Assembly: GCA_900550205.1 (NCBI GenBank)
Contig: URRJ01000003.1
Coordinates: 1 to 34,071, forward strand
DNA: 34,071 nucleotides
Origin: an uncultured Collinsella sp.
GTDB lineage: Bacteria > Actinomycetota > Coriobacteriia > Coriobacteriales > Coriobacteriaceae
Direction: 5' to 3'
Positions 1-8,363 of this stretch are shown piece by piece (positions within the stretch are counted from its first letter, which is position 1; each line of letters opens with the position of its first letter). The translations under genes were made by a program, and so were the position numbers. Below the pieces are notes generated by a model that had not been told where the DNA came from, ran no database searches, and saw only the letters and a list, made by a program, of their open reading frames with translations.

Positions 1-3000
1 AGCCGCCGCCCTCGTCAGTACCGCCGCCACTCGAGCCACCATCGCCGTCTGCTGTCATCGGGGCGTCATGAAGTCCTGTCGTATTCGCGCTGTCGCATAT
101 GCCGACCTGAACTTCTGAGCGTTCGCATGCCGCGTCGGGCACATGAAGCTCGTGCAGTACGGCACCCAGCGCCGAGTTTGCGCCCGGTCGAATTTCCTCG
201 AGCGTTACGGGGTCGAGCGCCACCAGACTACGCGCCTTCGCATACAGCGTTACGCGTTTGCCCGCTTCGTCGCTCCAACTCTCGGGGATGGCGAAGCTCA
301 TGCGGAACTGTGCCGTGCAACCCGGTGCCAGCACGGCGTTGCCGTTGTCGGCTACCAGCGGGTGCGTTGCAAAACGTGTGCCCAGCGTCTCGAGCGCGTA
401 TTTTACGTGTGCCATGTCGTTGGCCGAAGCGTCCTCGGCAAGCTCTGGATCGTAGATCGAAGCCATGCGTGCGTTTACTCCGAATCCGATGGATGCGCTG
501 GAGAACGGCTGGCTGGAGCCCTCTCGGTACAGATCGATCGTGCCGGCGGTCAACAAGGTGTTGCCGTCGTTTCGCACCGTGATCATGAAGGATTCGCCTG
601 CTGCTCCGGGCACCACCGCGCCCGAGGTAGCGACCGCGCCCGTCGGGGTGGCACACGCCACCAAGGGCACTTCGATGCCGTGCAGCTCTGCCTCGCTCTT
701 CTCCGCGCTCACAATGTGCGTGGCGAGTGCGGAGAGCATGCCCCCCGACGTCAAAAATGTCGTTATCTGATCGACGGGATGGTCCAGCTCGCACATCACG
801 AACGGCTCCGTGAACAGATCGCCTGCCAAGGTGCTGGCGAAGATGCGGAAGTGCTTGCCCATCACTGCCACCGGGTTGCCTTCTTCGTCGTAGGTTTGTC
901 CCACCTTGCCATCGGTGTTCTCTACATAGAGCGCGCACCTGCCGTTGTCGCTTACGCTAAACGATGCCGGGCCACAGCCTGCGGCACCCACGGGCTGCGT
1001 TGCAAATGCCGATGCGCCTCGTGCCCAAGTAATATGCTGCAGTTGCTCGTTGACGGTTGCCAAAAAGCCCGAATGTTGTGGCCACGGCACCGCACGGGGT
1101 ACCGTGGCGTCTGGTGACATAACGCCCCAGCCCGCAATGGACTGGCCGATCACGGCGTACGATGCGCAGCCACAACCGTCTGCGGTCTCGTACGCAACGG
1201 GCACCACCATTTTGCCGTTGATATTCTCGGGCTCGCCCAGCTCGATACTCGACGGTGCTTGCGGAAAGCGGAGAACTTGGCGGAACGTCAGACTGTCGCC
1301 CGAAACGTCCGACCACAGGGTGAAGCACTCCAGCGCAACCTCTGCCTCATTGCCCAGCGCCTTTTCTGCGGTGGTTCCGCGGCGGTGGAGGTAAGCGCCC
1401 GACAGGCGCCCGTCGACCAGCGTCTTGCCCACCGTGATGCGTGGACACTGCAGACAATGGTGGCCATCCTCCTGAAGGCGGCCGCGCGAGATGCTGCGCC
1501 ACGACGTGTGCGACATCACGCGAACTCCGTCGTTGCTTATGCGCAGGCGCACAACGGACAGTATGCCGGCTGTGCTTGCCGTATCGAAAAGGGTGTTGTC
1601 GCCGTCGGGGCGCTCGCCCGAGACCAGCAGCACGTAAGTGTCCTGGTTTTCTCTTCCGTCCGTATATTCCACTACGTCGAAGTCGTAATCGAATGTGCCG
1701 TCGCGCTCCACGTCGCCCTCGCCAAAGCCAAGGGGGAAGTCCACGGGCATGGGGGCAGACCACGTGCCGTTTGCCTTTGTGTGCACCACTAGGCGCGAGC
1801 GGCCATTGTCGCCGTAGCGCACCGAGGCGATACGGAACAGGCACTCTACGCCGGCAATCATTACCAGCTTCATGTGAGCTTCGCTGAGCACGCCGGAAAA
1901 CAGCACGTTGTCGCTCGAGGGCTTGATGCCGCCACGCTCGTCCTCCGATACACCAGCAGAATTGGCGTTGGGGTCCGCAACGGCGTTCGTCGCCTGCCCG
2001 ATATAGGTGTACTCATACATCGGCGCGGCGTTTTCGTCGTTCTCTATCAGTGCATGGACGAAATGCTCAATCTGTCCCGTGTCGTCGCTTTCTTCATTCG
2101 CCTCGAGCTCAATGCGCGTGACCGCTTGATCCCAATTGCGCACGACGGGCGCGACGTTTACGACAGCGGCCTTAACCTCGGCGCGTGCGAGCAGCTCGGC
2201 GTTGGTGACGATGGTGGCCGATGCGATAAATTGCGGCATGCCGCCCGCCTTGATGTTGCCGGGCGTGCCGAAACAGGCATCCAACGTGTAAGGCGTATCT
2301 CCACCCAATGCGAGCTCAGAGCGCTGGAGCACATACTGGTTGTCATTGTTCACCGACATATTCCACGAATCGAGGAGTGTGGGCCACGACCCCGACCAAG
2401 CCTTGGTGGTCCACTTGAACATTACGAACTGGAGTATCACATCGACATCGACGTCTGCACCTACGCGCAGTCGCGGAAGCTGGTGTCCATCTGCCTTCTC
2501 GTACCCAATGAACAGCGTGAGGGATGCGGCGCCGCGCACGGCAGACGAAGCGACGCCTGCAACGCCGGCGCCAAAGGTGACGGCAAGCCCGATCTGGATG
2601 GTGAACGAGCCCGAGGTGTTTGAATAGTCGAGCGAAATGTTTTTAAAAAACGCCGCGCCGCTGCCGTGCGTGTGGGCACCCACGGCGAGCGCCAGCTTCG
2701 CCAGCACCCAGGGGTTGACGTTTAGGAAAAACGGCACCGGTCCTAGGGTAAACTGCTCGGTCCAATTGAGGTCGGTTCTTACTTGAAAGAGTGCCTTAAT
2801 ATTGCCGTATGCGGGGTCGTTGTTGTCGCCCCAGGTTTTGCCCACCCAATCGTAGGCGAGCGAGCCGTACAGCTGTGTGGCGATATCCATCGTGAACAGC
2901 GGCGTGCAATGGTGGCGAAGGAGCTTGGTGTTTCTTGGATCGGTGCCCGAACCGGCACTCATACTTTTGTACTGATTCCACTTCCCCTCCATCTCGTCGA

Positions 3001-4150
3001 GGTAGCGGTTTGCCTGCTTGGCGCCCGACTCACGCGGTGACTTCTTCCAGTACTCCGGATCCGGATTGCCCGAATCGTTCATGTAGCCGACCGGTTTGTA
3101 TCCTCCGCCAAACAGCACGTACCCGGCAAAAGAGAAATCGAACAAAATGGGGAACGAGGGCATCCAGCAGGTGAACTTGTTGCCGCCGATGCCGGGAAAC
3201 GCCGCTGGGAAATCAAACGGAGTGACCTCTTGGTCCATGGTGGTGGGGACGATAGTGGTCGAGCCCGATTCCGCCTTTGCCGCCGGCGCGGTGACAACGG
3301 CCATGGGGGAGGAGAGCGTGTAGGTTTTGCCCTGATAGTCGAGGACAAAGCGCAGCTTGCATCCTTCTTCCAGAAGGACCGATGCCGCGTCGAGAAACTT
3401 GTCTTCGAGTGTGAACGTTGCCAGATTGTCCGAACCCGATGCACTGGCCTTGACTTGGCCAATCTGCGTGACGGTTTCGGGCGAGCTGTCCGTGGCGGGC
3501 ATTACCTTGTTGATGTGCAGCGTTGCCTGTCCACCCTGTGGCAGATGTGCCTGCACGGTAAAGGCGTGCGTATCGGGCTGGTCGTTTGCTGCTGCGTCCG
3601 CTGGCATTGCCATAAACGTGGCGTCGGCGTACTGGATGTCCCATTCGTCGAATGTGAGCTGGCGGAAGTACGGCTCGCCGTCGGAAAGCGGACGCGTGGG
3701 CGCGGTTATGGCGGTGCCGCCCTGGATACGTGCAAGGGGAATCTCGACATCACGGTAGCCCGCCATGCTAATGGAGATGCCGCCGTTAAAGTCGTACGCG
3801 TCGAGAAGCGTTGCCTCGTCCACGTAGCCTTCCGAAAGCGGCGCGACCTCAAAGATGGCCGTGCCTTCGTCATCGGTCGTGGCGGTGAGCTGCTTGCCTG
3901 CGGCATAGCGCGATGTGAGCGTGACCTGGGCACCCGTGATGGGCGTATTCTTGTTGGCGACGTCGACCACGACCACACCGAACATGGTGCGCGAGAGAAC
4001 GAGCACCCTGAAGGGGTCTTTTTCGTCGGCATAGGCTTTGGTGGGCGCGAACGGCAATATGAAGGCGTTTGCGCTTCCCGGCACGCGCGGCAACATAATG
4101 CTCGCCAGCGAGGACGCTCCGGCAACAAGTAGCGAACGGCGATCAAGCAT
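1..4150 (-). CDS. Very large exported protein with Tat-like signal peptide (3' end outside window)
   Basis: One uninterrupted minus-strand reading frame runs from an ATG at 4150 to the window edge, about 1383 codons. I checked the frame at several points along its length. A GGGAG ribosome site lies about 6 nt upstream of the ATG. The N-terminus has twin arginines at residues 4-5 followed by S-L-L and a hydrophobic stretch, with an A-Y-A cleavage site near residue 41. This resembles a Tat signal. Residues about 47-140 look like a carboxypeptidase-regulatory/CNA-B-like beta-sandwich (V-x-x-A-N-K-N-T-P-I-x-G-A, then T-D-x-x-G-T-A). The remainder is beta-rich with no catalytic motif that I recognise. 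The last visible residues are a Gly/Ser linker (S-S-G-G-G-T-D-E-G-G-G), so a further domain or cell-wall anchor probably follows off the edge. It is probably a surface or secreted protein of unknown function. The signal peptide and frame are seen; the domain is tentative. Confidence 0.85.
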   Translation of the reverse strand, partial: MLDRRSLLVAGASSLASIMLPRVPGSANAFILPFAPTKAYADEKDPFRVLVLSRTMFGVVVVDVANKNTPITGAQVTLTSRYAAGKQLTATTDDEGTAIFEVAPLSEGYVDEATLLDAYDFNGGISISMAGYRDVEIPLARIQGGTAITAPTRPLSDGEPYFRQLTFDEWDIQYADATFMAMPADAAANDQPDTHAFTVQAHLPQGGQATLHINKVMPATDSSPETVTQIGQVKASASGSDNLATFTLEDKFLDAASVLLEEGCKLRFVLDYQGKTYTLSSPMAVVTAPAAKAESGSTTIVPTTMDQEVTPFDFPAAFPGIGGNKFTCWMPSFPILFDFSFAGYVLFGGGYKPVGYMNDSGNPDPEYWKKSPRESGAKQANRYLDEMEGKWNQYKSMSAGSGTDPRNTKLLRHHCTPLFTMDIATQLYGSLAYDWVGKTWGDNNDPAYGNIKALFQVRTDLNWTEQFTLGPVPFFLNVNPWVLAKLALAVGAHTHGSGAAFFKNISLDYSNTSGSFTIQIGLAVTFGAGVAGVASSAVRGAASLTLFIGYEKADGHQLPRLRVGADVDVDVILQFVMFKWTTKAWSGSWPTLLDSWNMSVNNDNQYVLQRSELALGGDTPYTLDACFGTPGNIKAGGMPQFIASATIVTNAELLARAEVKAAVVNVAPVVRNWDQAVTRIELEANEESDDTGQIEHFVHALIENDENAAPMYEYTYIGQATNAVADPNANSAGVSEDERGGIKPSSDNVLFSGVLSEAHMKLVMIAGVECLFRIASVRYGDNGRSRLVVHTKANGTWSAPMPVDFPLGFGEGDVERDGTFDYDFDVVEYTDGRENQDTYVLLVSGERPDGDNTLFDTASTAGILSVVRLRISNDGVRVMSHTSWRSISRGRLQEDGHHCLQCPRITVGKTLVDGRLSGAYLHRRGTTAEKALGNEAEVALECFTLWSDVSGDSLTFRQVLRFPQAPSSIELGEPENINGKMVVPVAYETADGCGCASYAVIGQSIAGWGVMSPDATVPRAVPWPQHSGFLATVNEQLQHITWARGASAFATQPVGAAGCGPASFSVSDNGRCALYVENTDGKVGQTYDEEGNPVAVMGKHFRIFASTLAGDLFTEPFVMCELDHPVDQITTFLTSGGMLSALATHIVSAEKSEAELHGIEVPLVACATPTGAVATSGAVVPGAAGESFMITVRNDGNTLLTAGTIDLYREGSSQPFSSASIGFGVNARMASIYDPELAEDASANDMAHVKYALETLGTRFATHPLVADNGNAVLAPGCTAQFRMSFAIPESWSDEAGKRVTLYAKARSLVALDPVTLEEIRPGANSALGAVLHELHVPDAACERSEVQVGICDSANTTGLHDAPMTADGDGGSSGGGTDEGGG

Positions 4151-4256
4151 CTTTGGCTCCCATCCCGCAGGTATCGGTGGAAATAATCCAATTTTGCGAG
4201 AAGGCGCTACGTGGCGGTAGTGCCGTTCAAGGGTCAAAATGTCCAATTTGAGCGTG

Positions 4257-4286
4257 CGAAAGCGCCAGGACCCCGGAGCGCTTTCG
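4257..4286 (-). other. Hairpin downstream of the LuxR-type gene
   Basis: Perfect 9-bp arms (CGAAAGCGC at 4257-4265 and GCGCTTTCG at 4278-4286) enclose a 12-nt loop, 21 nt after the stop codon of the LuxR-type gene. No T-run follows on the minus strand, so it is not a classical intrinsic terminator. It may attenuate read-through into the large exported protein gene or stabilise the mRNA end. Confidence 0.4.
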
Positions 4287-4306
4287 ATACGACGGGCAGT
4301 CTGCCG

Positions 4307-5311
4307 CTAGCGCAACATGTGGGCAACCAGCTCGGCGCGAGTTCCGATACCAAGCTTGGCATACACTCCTGATAGGCGGTTTTTGACGGTGCCCGGCGAT
4401 ACTCCCATATGGCGTGCGATTTCGGCGTTGGTCCACCCACGACAGGCGAGCATGGCCATGGTGAATTCCGTGGTCGTTAGATCGTCGGCCACGTCCTCGC
4501 CCGAATCGGGGTTGTGGATGCGCCGCCAGCCGTAGCTGAATCGATACGTAATCTCGATGATGCGTGCGAAATCGTCAGGGTATTGCGATTTTAGGCATGC
4601 CTCGATGAGCCCCTGCAAAAGGCCGTGGTGCTCGCCAATGAGCTCGATAAGGCCGTCGGGGCGCGCAATGTTCCAAGCAGCTCCGAAGTGCGATTTTGCG
4701 GCGTCGATGTCCTTGAGGCTCATGCATGCCATAGAAGCCGACAAGTGCAGGAATAGCTCCGAGATGGGATAGCTTCCCTGTTTCATGATCAGGGCGTTTT
4801 CCGCCATGCCTAGACTGCGGCCATATTCGCCGCGCAGGTACAGGGCATGCGCCATCACGTAGCTGGCGAACAGGCGCAGGCCTTCGGGCAGATGCGCCGC
4901 AAGCGGATAAAACTCTTCGGCGGAATACGGGGAAGGCAAGTGCAGCAGGACGCTCGCGGCGGAGGCGAACAGGATATGCGTGGCGTGGATAGCGGATGAT
5001 TCCTCGTCGGCCGGCGTATCGAGGATGCCCGCAAGACAGCGGCGGGCGTCGGCGATACGGTTGAGCGACAGACTGGCGTATCCGCAGATAAAGCATGCGG
5101 AATAGCGCAGTGCGGAATCGGTGGCGTCAAGATAGGGGCGCGCCGTCTTGGCAGCGAGGGCGGCCTGTCCGCGAAAGTACAGCGCTTCTGCCGCGGCGAT
5201 GGTGCGCGAATCGGGGTCGGAAATGCCTGCAACCGCAGCGTCAATCTGCCCCGGCACAAAGGCGGTGCACATCAACGGCATGGGAACGCGTGGGTGGCCA
5301 TTGCAGTCCAT
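4307..5311 (-). CDS. LuxR-type transcriptional regulator
   Basis: A 334-aa protein whose last ~65 residues are a LuxR/GerE helix-turn-helix. The visible pattern is T-T-E-F-T-M-A-M-L-A-C-R-G-W-T-N-A-E-I-A, then the recognition helix with V-S-P-G-T-V-K-N-R-L and Y-A-K-L-G-I. The upstream ~260 residues are alanine-rich and helical, with a TPR-like feel, as in MalT/LuxR solo regulators. No REC or Walker motif is seen. I chose the ATG at 5311 because GGGAG precedes it by 8 nt; a longer in-frame start at 5494 would overlap the kinase gene upstream. It lies 68 nt after the kinase and 156 nt before the large exported protein gene, on the same strand. It may control that gene, which is inferred from position only. 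Confidence 0.85.
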   Translation of the reverse strand: MDCNGHPRVPMPLMCTAFVPGQIDAAVAGISDPDSRTIAAAEALYFRGQAALAAKTARPYLDATDSALRYSACFICGYASLSLNRIADARRCLAGILDTPADEESSAIHATHILFASAASVLLHLPSPYSAEEFYPLAAHLPEGLRLFASYVMAHALYLRGEYGRSLGMAENALIMKQGSYPISELFLHLSASMACMSLKDIDAAKSHFGAAWNIARPDGLIELIGEHHGLLQGLIEACLKSQYPDDFARIIEITYRFSYGWRRIHNPDSGEDVADDLTTTEFTMAMLACRGWTNAEIARHMGVSPGTVKNRLSGVYAKLGIGTRAELVAHMLR

Positions 5312-5379
5312 CTTCCATCTCCCAACAGCTGGCAACAATAGCAGCAATTGTACTCCTGTTGCTCGGGACCCCTTTCGTT

Positions 5380-6531
5380 TTACTGTTCGGTTAACGCTTC
5401 GGATCGTTTTGGAAGGCTTACAAGCATGGTGGTCCCGTTCTCGGAACTTGTTTCGACCTCTACCGTGCCACCGTGAAGTGCTGCAATCTCCCAAACAAGC
5501 GCTAGCCCGAGTCCTGCGCCGCCGTATGCCCTGCTGCGGGATTTGTCTAGACGAAAGAACGGCTGGAAGATGCTCTCTCGGTACTGCTTGGGTATTCCCG
5601 GGCCCTCATCTTTGACTCGCAGGAACACGTGGCTGTCGTTGTCGCAGATGGAGACGTTGACATTCGAGCCGGGGCGGCTGTAACGGATGGCATTTTCGAC
5701 CAGGTTAAACACCAGCCGATAGAGGAGCGTGTCGCTCCCGATTACTAAAGCGTCTCCAGCACAATTGAGGGCTATGCCCTTATTTTCGGCAAGTGGCGCA
5801 AGGTCGGTGAGGACCTCTTCGGACAAGGGACCAAGTTCAACATCGTCCTCGCAAGGAACGCTGCGGAGCTCACTCATCTCGAGCAATACCTTGGCCATTC
5901 GAGACATGCGCTCGGTTTGTTCTTGTAGCAGGCCGAGCAGCTCGGCCGTTTCGGGTTGCAAACCGGGGTGCTCGGAGATGAATAGTTCAATCTGTGCTTG
6001 CATAAGGGCGAGCGGGGTGCGCAGCTCGTGTGCGGCGTTGCCGGTAAACTGACGCTGTGCAGAGAACCCTTCGCCAAGACGGGCGATCATGTCGTTGAAA
6101 GAGGCGCTGCATCGTTGTAGCTCGGTGGGTACATCTTCACTGAGTCTGATTTCGCTTAGGTTGTCAGGCTGCACGCGCTCCACCTGGGCGGCAAAATCCC
6201 GTAGCGGCTTGAGCGCGTGGCCGCTCACAAAGTATGCCAGCACGCCGCCAAGGAGTGTGACTCCAGCCGTGATGTACCAGGCTGTCGCGCCAAAAGATTC
6301 CTGTGCGTCGTTTACGACGATCGTGACCTTGTCATCGAGGGCCGTTTTCGTTGGGTCGAACGCCTGAGGCGAATTCGCGCCGGCAGCGTTAAAGGCCGAG
6401 ATGTCACTGCCGATGGCATCCATGTAGCGCATGCCCGTATAACCGACCAGGCAGTTCGTCAGCACGCATGTCGCACACGTGAGCAGTGCCGTCATAATCG
6501 TTATGCGCCATTGCAGCGAAAGCCCTTTCAT
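5380..6531 (-). CDS. Sensor histidine kinase (HAMP type)
   Basis: 383 aa. Two transmembrane helices (about residues 11-33 and 84-104) flank a short extracytoplasmic loop of about 50 residues. A HAMP linker (about 105-155) follows. The dimerisation domain has phospho-acceptor His168 in A-A-H-E-L-R-T-P-L. The ATPase domain shows the N box (N-L-V-E-N-A-I-R-Y-S), G1 box (D-E-G-P-G-I-P) and G2 box (G-G-A-G-L-G-L-A-L), so it should be catalytically active. Its start overlaps the stop of the response regulator gene by 4 nt, indicating translational coupling and a cognate pair. The small sensor loop gives no clue to the signal. Confidence 0.95.
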   Translation of the reverse strand: MKGLSLQWRITIMTALLTCATCVLTNCLVGYTGMRYMDAIGSDISAFNAAGANSPQAFDPTKTALDDKVTIVVNDAQESFGATAWYITAGVTLLGGVLAYFVSGHALKPLRDFAAQVERVQPDNLSEIRLSEDVPTELQRCSASFNDMIARLGEGFSAQRQFTGNAAHELRTPLALMQAQIELFISEHPGLQPETAELLGLLQEQTERMSRMAKVLLEMSELRSVPCEDDVELGPLSEEVLTDLAPLAENKGIALNCAGDALVIGSDTLLYRLVFNLVENAIRYSRPGSNVNVSICDNDSHVFLRVKDEGPGIPKQYRESIFQPFFRLDKSRSRAYGGAGLGLALVWEIAALHGGTVEVETSSENGTTMLVSLPKRSEALTEQ

Positions 6532-7202
6532 TCTCCACCCTCCATAACGTAGCCCTCTCCAATCCGATTGCGAATCGGGTCGTATCCCAAAGCAATGCGT
6601 AGCTTTTTGCGGAGTGACGAGATATGAACGCGGGTTGCGTTGCTAAAGCTGTTCACGGTGCAATCCCAAACGTGCTCGATAAGCTCCTCTTGACTTACCG
6701 GACGCCCCTGATTAAGCATCAGGTATTCCAAGATTCCCGTTTCCTTGCGCGTAAGAGATAGGGCCTCACTGTCCACGGAAGCGATGCGCGCCTTGGTGTC
6801 AAAGTTGAGCTTTCCGCAGGTTAATACTATGTCGCTTTGTGCGAAGCGCCTGAGGGTAAGGCTGCGGATCCTTGCCGCAAGTTCGTCCAGATGAAACGGC
6901 TTGGTAAGGTAATCGTTGGCGCCGGCATCGAGTCCGGCGACCTTGTCGACGACCTCGCCGCGTGCCGAGAGCACGAGTACCTTGGTCTCGCAGTCGGTTT
7001 TCCTAAGTTCCCTGAGTACGGTCATGCCATCGATACGGGGAAGGTTGAGGTCGAGTACCACGAGGTCAAAGACTTCGACGCCCAGCAGGTCGAGCGCCTC
7101 CTGCCCGTCGTGACAGCAGTCGACGCTGTACGCCAAGTTTCGCAAGCTGCGCGCGATTGCGTCACACAGCGCCCGCTCGTCCTCGACGATCAAAATACGC
7201 AT
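6528..7202 (-). CDS. OmpR/PhoB-family response regulator
   Basis: 224 aa. The N-terminal receiver domain begins M-R-I-L-I-V-E-D-E with acidic pocket E7/D8 and phospho-acceptor Asp51 in V-V-L-D-L-N-L-P-R-I-D-G. The C-terminal winged helix is of OmpR type (S-L-T-R-K-E-T-G-I-L-E-Y-L, and V-H-I-S-S-L-R-K-K-L). I chose the ATG at 7202 because AAGGAG stands 7 nt upstream; an in-frame ATG at 7220 lies in front of that site. It is the first gene of the minus-strand unit and is divergent from the redox operon, which is an obvious candidate target. Confidence 0.95.
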   Translation of the reverse strand: MRILIVEDERALCDAIARSLRNLAYSVDCCHDGQEALDLLGVEVFDLVVLDLNLPRIDGMTVLRELRKTDCETKVLVLSARGEVVDKVAGLDAGANDYLTKPFHLDELAARIRSLTLRRFAQSDIVLTCGKLNFDTKARIASVDSEALSLTRKETGILEYLMLNQGRPVSQEELIEHVWDCTVNSFSNATRVHISSLRKKLRIALGYDPIRNRIGEGYVMEGGE

Positions 7203-7292
7203 AACAGTCTCCTTGCACATTTCAAATCGCGCTTAACACGGATTTTATAGCCGATATGGTCCAATGGTCGCGTAACGAAAGGAGTGGTCAGG
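7203..7292. promoter_or_regulatory. Divergent promoter region between the two-component genes and the redox operon
   Basis: A 90-bp stretch must hold promoters for both the response regulator (minus) and the CXXC/ferredoxin operon (plus). An AT-rich core at about 7240-7250 includes a TATAAA-like hexamer when read on the minus strand, and AAAGGAG at 7278-7284 serves the first plus-strand gene. No confident -35 boxes or direct repeats for the OmpR-type regulator could be assigned. Confidence 0.35.
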
Positions 7293-7439
7293 TTGTTCAA
7301 AGCGGTAAAACCCGTGGTACAGGTCGCTTTGTTGATCGTCGGAATTGCCATGGTGTGCTTTGGCGTTATGCGTGGCGAGGCAGATGCCGTGCTGGCCAAA
7401 GCGATTAGGCTGTGCTTGGAGTGTATCGGAATTGGATAA
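7293..7439 (+). CDS. CD1871A-family CXXC microprotein
   Basis: A 48-residue single-pass membrane microprotein. Its hydrophobic helix (V-V-Q-V-A-L-L-I-V-G-I-A-M-V-C-F-G) is followed by R-G-E-A and the terminal motif C-L-E-C-I-G-I-G. That layout matches the CD1871A family of CXXC proteins found beside NapH-like ferredoxins and TlpA-like lipoproteins in anaerobes. I chose the TTG at 7293 because AAAGGAG lies 8 nt upstream; a GTG two codons earlier would be too close to that site. The 3' end overlaps the next gene by 8 nt. The cysteine pair suggests a thiol-disulfide relay role in the membrane, which is inferred. Confidence 0.85.
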   Translation: MFKAVKPVVQVALLIVGIAMVCFGVMRGEADAVLAKAIRLCLECIGIG

Positions 7440-8334
7440 AAGAGAAAACACTGCGTCGCATGTTTTGGCCCGATTTCGCGGATTCATTCAGGCGGCGGCG
7501 ACGCTGGTCACCAATATTCACCTGCCAAACTTTGCCAAAGGAAGCATCTATCAGGGCGCGGGAAAAACAGTCTGCGTACCTGGACTTAATTGCTATTCGT
7601 GCCCCGCGGCATCGGGTGCGTGCCCCATCGGGTCGTTCCAGTCGGTGGTAGGTTCATCCAAGTTCAACTTTTCTTACTATGTTACCGGTACGCTCATTTT
7701 GCTCGGCGTGCTGCTGGGACGCTTTGTATGCGGCTTTCTGTGCCCGTTTGGCTGGCTTCAGGAGCTGCTTCACAAGATTCCCGGCAAAAAGTTCTCCACG
7801 AAAAAGCTTAAGCCGCTCACGTACATCAAGTACGTCGTGCTGCTGTTTGCCGTGGTGCTGCTGCCCGTCTTGGTGGTTAACGACGTGGGCATGGGCGACC
7901 CGTTCTTTTGTAAGTACATCTGTCCGCAGGGCGTGCTCGAGGGCGCCATTCCGCTGGCCATTGCCAACGCCGGCATTCGATCTGCGTTGGGACATCTCTT
8001 TACTTGGAAACTTGCCGTTCTCATTGCCGTGGTAGTGCTGAGCGTTTTGTTCTACCGCCCCTTCTGCAAATGGATTTGTCCACTCGGCGCATTCTATGCG
8101 CTCATGAATAGGGTGTCCCTACTGGGGATCCGGGTCGATGCATGCAAATGTGTCTCGTGCGGCAAGTGCTCAAAGGTTTGTCAGATGGACGTTGATGTGG
8201 TCCGCGCGCCCAATCATGCCGAATGTATCCGGTGCGGAAAGTGCATCGGGGCCTGTCCCGTCGATGCCATCAGCTATCGCTATGGCCTGGATGTGTCGGC
8301 GGAAAAGCTTCCCTTGACCGCCGATAAAAAGTAA
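7432..8334 (+). CDS. Polytopic 4Fe-4S membrane protein (NapH/CcoG-like)
   Basis: 300 aa from a TTG start overlapping the previous stop, with GGAG 10 nt upstream. Several transmembrane helices alternate with Cys-rich turns: an N-terminal cluster (C-Y-S-C-P then G-A-C-P), C-G-F-L-C-P near residue 100, C-K-Y-I-C-P-Q-G near 160 and C-K-W-I-C-P-L-G near 212. Two ferredoxin-type C-x2-C-x2-C-x3-C motifs follow, at about 240-250 and 265-275, giving two cytoplasmic 4Fe-4S clusters. Proteins of this type pass electrons across the membrane. Here the neighbours suggest reducing power is passed to the CXXC microprotein and the TlpA-like lipoprotein outside. Function is by family; the partners are inferred from the operon. 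Confidence 0.9.
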   Translation: MDKRENTASHVLARFRGFIQAAATLVTNIHLPNFAKGSIYQGAGKTVCVPGLNCYSCPAASGACPIGSFQSVVGSSKFNFSYYVTGTLILLGVLLGRFVCGFLCPFGWLQELLHKIPGKKFSTKKLKPLTYIKYVVLLFAVVLLPVLVVNDVGMGDPFFCKYICPQGVLEGAIPLAIANAGIRSALGHLFTWKLAVLIAVVVLSVLFYRPFCKWICPLGAFYALMNRVSLLGIRVDACKCVSCGKCSKVCQMDVDVVRAPNHAECIRCGKCIGACPVDAISYRYGLDVSAEKLPLTADKK

Positions 8335-8363
8335 ACAAGCTTCGACAAAACGGAGGAATGACC

